From the NCBI GenBank assembly GCA_033558025.1, contig JAUCEF010000013.1:5015001-5079000 (forward strand): a DNA stretch of 64,000 bases, in the 5' to 3' direction. The stretch comes from Phytophthora sp. 'mugwort' (lineage: Eukaryota; Oomycota; Peronosporomycetes; Peronosporales; Peronosporaceae). Of the stretch, positions 33,942-43,693 are shown one piece after another (the first letter of the stretch is position 1; every line of letters starts with the position of its first letter). Both the position numbers and the translations under genes were made by a program. The notes under the pieces were generated by a model. The model made no database searches. It was not told the DNA's origin and worked only from the letters and a program-made list of their open reading frames with translations.

Positions 33942-34910
33942 ATGAAGGCGTTCTCCCTCCTCACGACGCTCGCGCTCGCGGCACTGGCCGTGACCACCGA
34001 CGCCGCCAAGTGCAACGCACCCGCTCCGGCACCTGCCCCGGCACCTGCCCCGGCACCAGCCCCGGCACCTGCCCCGGCCCCAGCCGCCAGCACCTCCGTG
34101 GCGGCCGACAACGATACTCCTGCCGCCGGCGGCGGTGGTGGTGGCAGCAAGTCGGCCGGTTGTGGCAAAGCCGCGACGCTCCAGTCGGGCATCCAACAGA
34201 TCTCGGTCGGCGGCCAGCAGCGCGAGTACACGCTCCGCGTGCCGGAAAATTACGACTCGAGCAAGCCGTACAAGCTCATCTTTACGATGCACTGGCGTGG
34301 CGGCAGCATGGACGACGCCGTGCGCAACGCCGGCGGGTGGTACGGTCTCCAGGCGCTGGCCGAGGAGACGGCGATCTTTGTGGCGCCCAACGGTAAGGGC
34401 AATGGCTGGGCGAACGGCGGCGGCGAAGACGTGCGCTTCATCGACGAGATCATCAAGACCATGGACGCGAGCTTTTGCATCAACACGAGCCAGCGCTTCT
34501 CGACGGGGTTCAGCTGGGGCGCTGGCATGAGCCACGCGCTCGCGTGCGGCCTTCCCGACAAGATCCGCGCCGTGTCGCTCATTGCCGGCGGTCTCATCAG
34601 TGGCTGTGACGGCGGCAACAAGCCCGTGGCGTACCAGCTCATGCACGGCAACAACGACAACGTCTTGCCGCCGCAGATGGGCAAGTCGATCATGGAGACG
34701 TTTGTCAAGGCGAACGGGTGCACGTCGCAGAACGCGCCGTTGCCGGCGAGCGGCTCGGGCACGCACATCAAGACCGAGTACAAGGGCTGCAAGGCCGGGT
34801 TCCCGGTCGTGTTTACGGGCTTTGACGGTGGTCACGTGGCGGAGCCGTCGGACCGTGATCGAAAGAACTTTGCGCCGGAAGAGACGTGGAAGTTCTTCTC
34901 GCAGTTCTAA
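33942..34910 (+). CDS. Secreted CE1-family esterase (feruloyl esterase/PHB depolymerase-like)
   Basis: This intact intron-free gene encodes a 322-aa alpha/beta hydrolase. It starts with a signal peptide (MKAFSLLTTLALAALAVTTDA), followed by a Pro-Ala linker of about 11 PA dipeptides and a Gly-rich spacer. The catalytic domain has FTMHWRGGSMDDA, the nucleophile elbow GFSWGAGMSHAL, an aspartate in GNNDNVLPP and a histidine in FDGGHVAEP, so the triad is complete. Family relatives release ferulic acid from plant cell walls or cleave polyesters. GC content and codon use are far higher than in the Polinton genes around it and resemble oomycete nuclear genes. It appears to be captured cargo. The exact substrate cannot be read from sequence. 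Confidence 0.88.
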   Translation: MKAFSLLTTLALAALAVTTDAAKCNAPAPAPAPAPAPAPAPAPAPAPAASTSVAADNDTPAAGGGGGGSKSAGCGKAATLQSGIQQISVGGQQREYTLRVPENYDSSKPYKLIFTMHWRGGSMDDAVRNAGGWYGLQALAEETAIFVAPNGKGNGWANGGGEDVRFIDEIIKTMDASFCINTSQRFSTGFSWGAGMSHALACGLPDKIRAVSLIAGGLISGCDGGNKPVAYQLMHGNNDNVLPPQMGKSIMETFVKANGCTSQNAPLPASGSGTHIKTEYKGCKAGFPVVFTGFDGGHVAEPSDRDRKNFAPEETWKFFSQF

Positions 34911-35338
34911 GTGTAGAGAGAGAGACTTGGAGAGAGAGGCTGTGTTGTGGATATATTTTTTCTGTGTGCGTCAGCATGTCATTGAAAGTACGAGTGGGCA
35001 GACTGTACCCCATTTTCTAGTGACAAGTACCATGTATTGTACCGGCCAATTGGGATCGGTCACCGAGCTCACACAGCCGTAACTTTTTTTCCTGATCAAA
35101 TATTTCAATGAGGTTTTCGCGATGTGAAAGTTCGCTGAGAGCTCTGTGTATTAGTCATAAAGGCATCCTCAATCAGCCAATGTGTGAGGAGCAACAGGTC
35201 GCCCAAGATTTTAACTCGTCAAAAGTCGATTTCGTCGTCTTGTCGCCAGGTAGGGTTGGATAGATCGTGGGATCGACGATGCTACAAGCTGACAAAATTA
35301 TTGTTCTTGGTGATAGTGTATTCCTCCCAACCAAAAAT
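34911..35338. other. Transition from GC-rich cargo to AT-rich Polinton DNA
   Basis: After the esterase stop come a GA-rich run (GAGAGAGAGACTTGGAGAGAG) and about 150 bp of probable 3' UTR. Base composition changes at about 35,080. The minus strand from 35,379 to 35,173 has a short open frame (IYPTLPGDKTTKSTFDEL) that may be the end of the adjacent hypothetical gene in another frame. I see no target duplication around the cargo. Confidence 0.4.
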
Positions 35339-35707
35339 TCAGATGGTGAGGATGCTATACTTGAAATATCTATCAACAATAAAAAAATCGAAGTCGATCG
35401 AGGATATCGAAATAAACTCGTGCGAAGTGGTATCGCTTAGATAGCAAACGTCTTCACAGTCTTTTTTTGGTCTCTTTTCTTGGGTTGGTAGGCCCACATA
35501 CGCCCACCCTCGGTTTGCGTTGATGCAATCCACCTTCCTGATGGACTTATCGAGATCAGTAGCCCATACGGCTGCCTGAGTCTTCTGAGGGCGTTCATGA
35601 ATGACTAGATTCTTCATGATGGCTTTGAGCTCAGCAACGTTGTTATCAGCGTTATCACCATAGCTCCCACTTGAGGCTGCAATAATTCGGGGGTTAAAGA
35701 AGAACAT
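35339..35707 (-). CDS. Hypothetical Polinton protein
   Basis: This 122-aa frame starts at an ATG at 35,707 (MFFFNPRIIAASSGSYG) and contains TQAAVWATDLDKSIRKVD. The block AAVWATDL recalls AAWATDISNAI in the large protein at 37,001-38,233, so the two may be related or share a structural motif. The frame probably continues, shifted, to 35,173. No known family recognised. Confidence 0.45.
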   Translation of the reverse strand: MFFFNPRIIAASSGSYGDNADNNVAELKAIMKNLVIHERPQKTQAAVWATDLDKSIRKVDCINANRGWAYVGLPTQEKRPKKDCEDVCYLSDTTSHEFISISSIDFDFFIVDRYFKYSILTI

Positions 35708-35716
35708 GGTACTGTA

Positions 35717-38233
35717 TTATAGTAGTCTCGTGATAATTTCTTTAAATTCTTTATCATCAATGAGGCGATTGCTGTACATATCCACGGTAAGCGACTTTAG
35801 CTGCCTAATGATGCTCGGATTATCGTTCCCAAGTTCAATGTGAGCCTTTAACTTGTCATACTCAGCGCGAAGTGTTTCAAGTGGATCCGTGAGCTTATCG
35901 TGGAAATTGTACTGAAGATGCGTTATCGCAAGGATCTCTTTGAACATTTTTTTATCTTCGATGCTAAGCTTGTCATACGTAGCCTGATCAATATGGTTCT
36001 TATAGACGAGACTTCTGATCATTGATTGTAGGCTATCACTAATCTGACACTTAGGTCCGCATTTGCGACGGTTAGGTTGAACGATAACAAGTGTCTTTGC
36101 ATCAAGGTCAGGAATACGAATGTACTTGCTACCGAGCTGTCGATAAACGTAAGCGCTTGGTGTCGCTAACCCTTGAATCTCATTGAGATTATAGGTTCTA
36201 CCACGTCTGACTACTCCATCAAGAGGGGCTACACCTGCTCCTCTTAAGCCTCGACCCTTCAAACCACTACCTTTGTTGGCTACATCGCTATAAGCTTTAG
36301 ACTTCGCGTTGAATACTGCTTTAGTAGCCTTCATAGCTGCTGCTGCTGCCTTTAGAGCTGAACGTGCTGCTTTTGAGCTATTACCCTTGACTGCCTTCTT
36401 TGCTTCGTAATATCGCTTTTGAGCCTCACCATATGCCTGATAAGCCCGTTCAGAGTCATCGTGTAGCTTTTCCAAATCTACTTCCACGTAAGGCTCAATA
36501 GCTTGACGTCTGATATCTTGAGCTGAGCCCATGATAGCTTCATTCAATATTTTGAGATTATCGTCAAGATTTTTGCGTCTTTGCTGATCAGGTACCTCAC
36601 TCTCATCAAATATTGGCGGTGAATCACCATATAGGGCTACGACGTCATCATTAAGATACTCATTCAACTCGTCGAATCCATCGAGCAAGGAAACGAATGT
36701 ATCCATCCACCTGATATTCTTCATCAATTCCTTCCACGCTTCTCCAGGTACTTGCTTGTGTTTCCCATTTCTAATATTCAATGGTCTGGTCTCAGATGGC
36801 TCACCAAAATAGTCTGGATGCGTTTTAACACTATCTTTAACCTCAACGATTGGTTTGAGTCTAAACGGGATTTTAATACCCTTGGAATGAAGTTGCGTAT
36901 AATAATCAGTTAAGATTTTTTTTAGCATCGTTATCAGCGTTGGATAGGTTTTGATCCATGTCCTCATCAATTCCAGCCATAATACCTTGGCGTGCCTCAC
37001 CTACGCCTTCTGTGAAATCATTAACATCAATTTCTTATCCTCATCACCAATCATCTCTAAGTCAAGACCTTTCGCTCTGACCATATCAACAAATGATTTG
37101 AGTGAGAGTTGCCAATTGACTTTCTTGATGATAGCCGGCTTCATTTGATTACTTTCCTTACCGAAAACACCAATAGTACTCCGCTTGATCCATACATAAC
37201 CATTAGCATCAAAAGGGGTTGCTTTGTTCGTTCCTTTAAGGACAGGAACAATCTTTTTCATTAAACCGTTTGATTCAAGTAGTTCCTTATTTTTAACAAT
37301 GATCAAGTACATTTTCAGTTTACTATCAGACTGATCGGAAGTTGTGGAAGTTGAATTATCAAAGAGGAAACTGTCTTCAAGTCGCTGTTTGCTTAGTTTA
37401 TATTCAATCGGTGTGGTTGATAGGCTACGCTTATTACCAATGAGTCTCTGCCACACCTGATGCGGTGCATTTTTATCCTCTTTACCCATCTCATTTCGCT
37501 CACGTTTCTCATTGATATAGTTGATAAATCTAACATCGTTTGTGATGACAAATCCAATATGATCGTATGTCTCTTCCCAATCAATGCTTGGAACCAAGGC
37601 AATCTTGTTCAATCTAATACTGTATGTCTTAGCTCCGTTTCCAATATAATACTTCGTTAGCTGATGTCCATTAGAAGCAAGGGGATGAATACCCATTTGA
37701 GCAACAATCGGATAAACCTCAAATATTTCCTCAACCGCTTTCTTAAATTCGTTTTGAGATATTTGTTCATCATCGCTAAATAGAGTATCAGGTGTTGGTG
37801 ATGCATCCTCCCCAACAGCGACATCAACTAATGAAGGCTTTGCTTGAGTTTCAGCATCAGTAGTATCTGGTTTAGCTGTACATCCCACATCTTTCATTGA
37901 TGGTGTTGATACCTCAGGGTTTGTTTGGGAGTTTTCATCACTCAGTCTTTTTTTTAAGTCTGATTGAGCTATCGCCTGATCAATAATATCATTCAGGTTT
38001 TGCTTTACTTCATCAGGGATTGCTTCATCAGTGCCAACACCTGTATCAGTTTGGGTTGTTGCTGTCGTTTTCTTAGCAATGGTAGTGATAGCATTGGATA
38101 TATCAGTCGCCCACGCTGCGCCCTGATACATCTCACGCTTGACATTAGCTTGACGAACACGACGTTGAGATCGTTCAAGAAGCTCTTGTCGTTTCTGCTC
38201 TCTCTGAGCGAGGGATTTAAAATTGGGGAACAT
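35717..38233 (-). pseudogene. Large Polinton structural-type protein, two frameshifts
   Basis: The protein starts at 38,233 (MFPNFKSLAQREQKRQEL), 11 bases after GATATAGACA, and is open to 37,001. The coding signal then continues in a second frame (EGVGEARQGIMAGIDEDMD), then in a third from about 36,920 to 35,717, giving about 840 codons in all. The N-terminal half has a low-complexity Thr/Asp region. The C-terminal half has an Ala/Lys-rich helix (KAARSALKAAAAAMKATKAV) followed by GLKGRGLRGAGV. Glycine-rich loops of that type are seen in other Polinton virion proteins. I cannot assign a function. Confidence 0.55.
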
Positions 38234-38275
38234 TGTGTCTATATCATCAGAATCATAAAAAAAATGAGTAGATAA

Positions 38276-38566
38276 TTACCAGTAGCTCGGCATGAGTGAG
38301 TCATGACGAAATGGGGCATAAGAATGACAGATGTGATTTCGCTCATTTAGAAGATCAAGATATCGATCCTTGATACAATGGAATGGAACTCCAAATATAT
38401 ATTCCAACTCATTTCTATACTTCTGATTTACAACAGTTTTACGGAAATTAGCGACAGCATTAAGATTCATCAACTCATTCTTGATACGACTAACCTCCTG
38501 AATGATTCAAAGCTTTCTTTGTAGCTTGGCAAGCTCACGTTCTTTCTCTAAACAGCCTGCACACAT
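38276..38566 (-). pseudogene. Small Polinton protein with CxxC N-terminus, internal TGA
   Basis: Starts at an ATG at 38,566 (MCAGCLEKERELAKLQRKL), just after TATATAGATATAATA, and runs about 96 codons with a single in-frame TGA after codon 19. The rest (RIKNELMNLNAVANFRKTVV ... DSLMPSYW) is open. The short coiled coil and CxxC pair are all I can see. Function unknown. Confidence 0.5.
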
Positions 38567-38699
38567 TATTATATCTATATATCAAGTCAGATATTTACAA
38601 AAATATTATAAAAAATACATCGAATGATATACCAAGTCAAAAGCTTACAGAGGATGTCTCTATCAAACTTATTTACAAGCTAATTATGACTCATTTTTT

Positions 38700-40816
38700 T
38701 TAACCCCAATACACCTTTTCAAGGGTAGATCTCTTATTTTTGTTGATCAATCGGAGATTATCTTGCGGTTCCCAGGAATCAGGTTCATTACCAAGCCATC
38801 TCACCAGATATTTGTACTTTGGCGCGGGAATCCTTGATCTAAAACATCCTGAGCGATCAGACCCAATTCTTCTGGCTTATCAGGATGTTGCTTCCATTTA
38901 TATGATTTCACTTTCAAGGTCTTGTAAAGACATTCAACACGGCCAATAGGTACATCAACAATATCTTGCTTTAAACGACGATCTGATTGCATAACCATCG
39001 CTTCGCAACCAATATATCCGTTAAATATACCGCATACATTTGTATATGTGGTTGGTGTTCCAGTAGCAGTTTCTGTCACTCCAGAGTCAGTTCTTAGTCG
39101 ATACACTGTTAATCCTACATTACCTGCACTATTCCATGTATAACTTACAGTATTAGAGACATGGAGAGGGGCTGATGGGGTGGTAGTAGATAATCCAAGG
39201 CGTCCAGCATTCGTTAGAGTCATACGAGTTGTCTGATTAGTACCAAATCTTAGGTCATTAGATGTATAATTTCCAATCCAAGTAGCATTCGTAGATGTTG
39301 CATTAATGCCATTATTGATCTCGATTTGAAACTGAACAGGTGAAATGTTCGATCCTTTAATTGTAAGCATCCTTGTATAGCTACTATCCAAAAAATCCGT
39401 TCCAGATCCAATAATAGAGAAATATTCATTTGCAGGTGTTGAATTAATGCCTAACTCTGTTAAGCTTCCTAAAGTTGTTATATTAGCTTGATTTCCATAA
39501 GCTAAAACCCCCTTTAGACTACCAGAGCACGTAATATCACCAGATGTTGAAAGGGTTGCTGCTGATATATTTCGACTTGCATCGACGAAAGCAACACTAT
39601 TGACTTGATACCCAGCGAATGCGTTCATCGTTCCGCTACAAGCAATATTACCGATATTTTGGATATGCCTTCCAGACGTAATAACATCAGCCCCGCCGAT
39701 CCTAATGCCCCCAAAGTCACCAAGCGTTCCGCTGACCTTGGTAGATCCATTCAAATTCTCAGCATCGAGGGTGCGGATCGATCCAATGTCCTTGTTCGCA
39801 TCTACTATAAGAGCTTTTGATGCTATCGCGCCTCCCAATGATACTCCAATATAGTACGAATGATTAAATTTATCGTACAGTGATGTAGTTGCATTCCAGA
39901 ATTTGAGGTTAGGTATTTGCAAACCAGTTCCACCAGTATTCAGCGTGAGGTTGGTTAGGATTCCAACAGCCGTAATGCCCGTTTGAGATCCTGAAACAGC
40001 TCCAGTGATCGTAGTTGCTGAGATCGATGATAGACCAGTGATCGTTCGTGATGCCCCTACGAAAGTTAGATTTCCATCGATTGTAAGAGCCGAGAGAGTT
40101 CCAATCGCGGTGATGCCCGTTTGAGACCCCGACACAGCTCCAGTGAGCGTAGTCGCTGAGATAGATGACAGGCCAGTTATCGTTCGCGATGCTCCCGTAA
40201 ATGTTAGATTGCCGCCGATCGTGAGATTAGATAGAGTACCTACTGCTGTAATACCAGTCTGCGACCCTGAAACGGTTCCAGTGAGCGTTGTTGCCGAAAT
40301 AGACGACAGGCCAGTTATCGTTCGTGATGCCCCCGTAAATATTAGATTGCCTCCAATCGTTAGCCCTGAGAGCGTTCCAAGTGATGTAATATTGTCTTGA
40401 GCCCCAGTCTGTAGCGTGCCAGTAATTGAAGTTGCAGTCAGAGAACTGATTGTTCCGATCTCTCCAGATGCTCCAAGCACTAATGCCTTGTTGTTTGCTG
40501 CTGTTCCAGGGGTGATAGCGAGGACGTAAGCGGGGGCAGATGATACGCTGGAACCATTAACAGTTAGACTGCTACATGACAATGCTCTAATTCCACTGAT
40601 ATCATTATTAATACCGGGAACGAGGGCTACACCTTGTGTTGCTGTTCCTTGAATAATTCCTGTGATATAAGTCAAGCGGTAATCATTTTTATCGAGATAA
40701 AGAGTCTGCGCATACTCATAGGTTAGATATCCACTGGCATCCAACGTTACATAGAATGCGGAGTTATAGACAGGCGATGTAAAAATTGGTTGGGGATAAG
40801 AGAAACCAGAACTCAT
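38700..40816 (-). pseudogene. Fibre-like protein: 46-aa repeats, S74 chaperone domain, then chromodomain-like tail in shifted frame
   Basis: The ATG at 40,816 opens a 671-codon frame. The N-terminus is YPQPIFTSPVYNSAFYV. Residues of about 150-300 contain three full and one partial copy of a 46-residue repeat (GNLTFTGASRTITGLSS core) that suggests a triple-stranded beta fibre. Near the end lies an intramolecular chaperone/peptidase S74 domain (SDRRLKQDI, then LGLIAQDVL) with the catalytic Ser-Asp and Lys. The frame then stops at 38,801 through a shift. The neighbouring frame reads KYKYLVRWLGNEPDSWEPQD and ends at 38,700, a strong chromodomain pattern. The fibre probably forms the host-attachment spike of the virion. 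Confidence 0.75.
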
Positions 40817-40834
40817 AGTTGTTTTTATCTCGAG

Positions 40835-40842
40835 CTATATAG
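40835..40842. promoter_or_regulatory. CTATATAG motif between divergent fibre and ATPase genes
   Basis: A palindromic CTATATAG lies between the two divergent starts, 18 bp from the fibre ATG and 23 bp from the ATPase ATG. Close variants (ATATAGR) precede most Polinton genes: 27,217, 27,553, 31,576, 32,806, 43,694 (plus) and 38,233, 38,566, 43,243 (minus). It is likely the shared promoter element of the transposon. Confidence 0.5.
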
Positions 40843-40865
40843 ATCGAGTGATTAAAGACACGATC

Positions 40866-41549
40866 ATGAGCGGTATTCCAGACTTCGGCGCTTCTTTGCC
40901 AAAAAAGTTCAAGTCTGCTGGCATTGGCGACATCCCTGCACTTAACATTAAAAAGTTGTTTAGAATGGTTGTCCTTGGTCCCTCGTTCAGTGGGAAGAAC
41001 AATCTCTGTATGTTCATCCTCAAGCATTCTCCACACGTGTTCGCACATCTAACGATTATCGCCCGCAATCCTCACCAAGCATTGTACGAATACCTCCGAG
41101 ATAAGTTGGAAGATTTCATTACTTTCGCTGATCCAGATATGCCCCCAAAAGTTGATCAAGTGCGCCACACACCTATGAGTTCTAACAAACCTGAGCTTGT
41201 CATCATAGACGATTACAGTAATGATAAGCTACTCCAGAAGAACATCTTCTCACATTATTTTACAAGGGGCCGACATTTCAAGATATCCACCATATTCCTT
41301 AGCCACAGCTACTTTGCTACTGATAAGATGATTCGCTTGAATTCAGAGTACGTGGCGATCCTAAAAGCTAATTCCAAGCGTGATTTACAGATGGTTGTGA
41401 AAGATTTTAATATAAAGGGAGTAGATGATCGATCGATCGTCTATCACTACAATAAAGCTACTGAGCAAAAGGGACAGATGTTATTCATCGACTCAGTGAA
41501 GGGTCAAATCAGGTACAACTTTGACAGACCTATCGCGATGGGAGAGTAA
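40866..41549 (+). CDS. Packaging ATPase (A32/FtsK type)
   Basis: An intact 227-aa ATPase that pumps DNA into capsids, one of the core Polinton genes. Walker A is VVLGPSFSGKNNLCMF, where the usual GKT/S is GKN, and Walker B is LVIIDDYSND. A downstream sensor region reads STIFLSHSYFATDKMIR. I chose the ATG at 40,866; the open frame begins slightly earlier without an ATG. The GKN variant is unusual: the Thr/Ser that coordinates magnesium is replaced by Asn. Whether this is family-typical or a defect needs an alignment. Confidence 0.88.
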   Translation: MSGIPDFGASLPKKFKSAGIGDIPALNIKKLFRMVVLGPSFSGKNNLCMFILKHSPHVFAHLTIIARNPHQALYEYLRDKLEDFITFADPDMPPKVDQVRHTPMSSNKPELVIIDDYSNDKLLQKNIFSHYFTRGRHFKISTIFLSHSYFATDKMIRLNSEYVAILKANSKRDLQMVVKDFNIKGVDDRSIVYHYNKATEQKGQMLFIDSVKGQIRYNFDRPIAMGE

Positions 41550-41596
41550 TTCCAATTAGTCAATCAGAAAAATGCTTATCATCATATACAACCAAA

Positions 41597-42465
41597 ATGG
41601 CGAGCTTTCTCAAACTTGACAGTACCAACCTAATCCAAGATGGATACAACTCAACTTTGAAATACTCGTTCCCTGGTTCAGCTGCTGACTTTCGTGATGT
41701 AGTATGTGCAGTCCAAAGCATCAGCATGTACAACTCGGAATATAACATCGATGCGATGCAGTTCCAAAACACAAGCTTCAAGATCGAAGTCCCGACTGCG
41801 GCGATTACCTCTACTATCAGTATTGCTCTTCCGGATGGTATATATTCTTACGATGATATTAATCGTAGCATTCAGACCGCCCTTGTCAATGCTGGAGCAT
41901 ATTTGACCGATCCATCAGGAAATAACGTCTTCTACCTAAAGCTGAGTGAAAACAGTGTCTATTACGCTTCTCAGGTAGATTTTTCCCTACGCCAACAACT
42001 TTGCCAACTATCGGAGGTACTTGGACAAGACCTGCAACTGGTCTATACTCATCTGGCGGTACTGGATTACCTACCACAACTCGCGTCCCTCGTCTGATTA
42101 TCGATAATGTTGAATTTGGAAAGGTAGTTGGTCTGACTGCAGCTACATATCCTGCCACATCAGCGACCGTTGCCAGTGCTCAGCTATCTAATATCATTCC
42201 TCAGATTCACCCCACCAGTTCATACATCGTACGTTGCGATCTGATCAAAACTGAGTATGTTGCATCTGGTGATATTGTCAGTGCCTTTGATAGAGGTGAT
42301 GCAGCAATTGGAAAGCTGATTTCATATAAACCGAGTCAGTATGCATGGATGAATTGTCACAATGGCTCTCGCTCTACAATTACTATCAGTATCTACAACC
42401 AAAACGACAAGAAGGTAATCTTTCGCGATACTTCAGTCTCGATCATGCTGTTGCTGAGACCATAA
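41597..42465 (+). pseudogene. Penton (minor capsid) protein, one frameshift
   Basis: This single-jelly-roll penton-like protein of about 289 codons starts at 41,597 (MASFLKLDSTNLIQDGYNST), after ATATACAACC. It runs to about 41,985 and then continues in the next frame (LPTIGGTWTRPATGLYSSGG ... FRDTSVSIMLLLRP). Position between the ATPase and the MCP/protease group, size, and a beta-rich sequence with YSYDDINRSIQTAL (a common penton/minor capsid block) support the call. The shift is a single base. Confidence 0.7.
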
Positions 42466-42508
42466 AAATAGATTGACTAATGCTACTGTTTTTTTTTTAA
42501 ATCAAAGC

Positions 42509-42802
42509 TCATAATCGAAATGATCCAGCTTGCATGGGTTTCTTCCGCATAGCACGGATCTTAGCCATGTGGTCCTTAGCTTCTTGTGAACCCTTTGCAA
42601 ATTTCTTACCCTTTGGCTTGGCAACTCCTACTCCATACCGACGACGGACCTCGCCTCGGATAGACTTGATTAGGTTCTCATGCTCAGGTTTAGTCGCCTT
42701 AGATAGTAGGTACTTCTCTCCGGAATCGACCACATCGGTTAGAACGCCTTTGCGTTTAGCATACGAAAGCGCACGCTTTGCTCCTTTCTTAACATCCGTC
42801 AT
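42509..42802 (-). CDS. Small basic virion protein
   Basis: A 97-aa Lys/Arg-rich protein starting MTDVKKGAKRALSYAKRKG, with GRV-type basic stretches (KPKGKKFAKGSQEAKDHM). It lies next to the pVI-like gene on the same strand, two bases apart. By charge it could be a core DNA-condensing protein, but I recognise no domain. Confidence 0.55.
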   Translation of the reverse strand: MTDVKKGAKRALSYAKRKGVLTDVVDSGEKYLLSKATKPEHENLIKSIRGEVRRRYGVGVAKPKGKKFAKGSQEAKDHMAKIRAMRKKPMQAGSFRL

Positions 42803-42804
42803 GC

Positions 42805-43243
42805 CTAGTCGTCCTCCTTCCTATCAGAGTCATAAACACCGATGCCAGTCATGGAACGGATAGCAGCTCTTGCTGGGATAGCACCCTGTGGAGCACCGAG
42901 TGCGGTTGCAAGAGCGGGTACAGCAACATCAGCAGCTCTGGATAGCAAACCAGAGTCCTTTGCAAACTTGAATGCTGATTTAATCCCTCCCCATACCTTG
43001 GACCAGATAGAACCTCCTTGAGCGCGCTTGTATCCCTTCTTGACTTCCTGCCTTGTGATGTCAAGACGCACACCGCGACCTGCCTTGCGAGCCTTGAGCG
43101 CCTTCTCATATGAAGCGGGGTGAAGATGGATAACAGATCCACTACCCTTGAGTTGGTTAGCTGTAAGACTTAGCTTACCAGTCTTGAAAGCTTTGGTCAG
43201 CTTGGGACCTGGAATATCACTTGATCGTTAATTCACGATACAT
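42805..43243 (-). pseudogene. Adenovirus pVI-like/minor virion protein, one frameshift
   Basis: Starts at an ATG at 43,243 (MYRELTIK) after AATATAGATTAATC. The frame shifts once near 43,215, then reads GPKLTKAFKTGKLSLTANQL and on to an amphipathic region (WSKVWGGIKSAFKFAKDSGL) and an Ala-rich helix (AVPALATALGAPQGA). The arrangement resembles membrane-lytic minor capsid proteins of Polintons and adenoviruses, but sequence support is weak. It probably forms an operon-like pair with the basic gene downstream. Confidence 0.5.
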
Positions 43244-43264
43244 GATTAATCTATATTTTCTAAA

Positions 43265-43645
43265 CTAAAGTATGGTTAAATTTAAATCAACCATTTTTGA
43301 GAATACTTGCGGTTTCTTGTGTTGCTTGGAATAGAGCCACAGTAAGCAGAAAGGACCACAATATTCGCCAGAAGTCCCTTGATATTGCTTGGGGTTGTAT
43401 CTTCCAATTCCATACTTCGTGGGGGCTGCCTCTCCCATACTATCGAAGTATTCACCATTATAGACAGCCGTCCAGTGTCCTACATCAAGGTTAGGTGGCC
43501 GTAGTAGAATGAGGTATGACCCTTTCTTCGAAATTGGTTTGGTTATCTCACTCGATTCAAAGATATCATCAAGATGTACCCCAATTATTTTAGCGAGTTC
43601 GATCAGATCATGATCGGGTGTGATTGGTTTGATCAAGTGCGACAT
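43265..43645 (-). CDS. Adenain-like cysteine protease (maturation protease)
   Basis: An intact 126-aa C5/Ulp1-type protease from the ATG at 43,645 (MSHLIKPITPDHDLIELAK). The catalytic His is in VGHWTAVYNG, the Asp/Glu position in EYFDSMG and the Cys in GEYCGPFCLLWLY, in the correct order and spacing. It is short for the family and its C-terminus is compact. In Polintons this enzyme processes capsid proteins. It is divergently placed against the MCP gene, 48 bp apart. Confidence 0.9.
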   Translation of the reverse strand: MSHLIKPITPDHDLIELAKIIGVHLDDIFESSEITKPISKKGSYLILLRPPNLDVGHWTAVYNGEYFDSMGEAAPTKYGIGRYNPKQYQGTSGEYCGPFCLLWLYSKQHKKPQVFSKMVDLNLTIL

Positions 43646-43693
43646 AATAATTATTTTCCCCAAAAGTATATTAGAAACCATATAGATTCAACG

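Noticed and set aside
33876..34835. 319-codon frame on the minus strand
   Set aside because: Antisense shadow of the esterase gene; Gly/Arg/Ala-rich low complexity.
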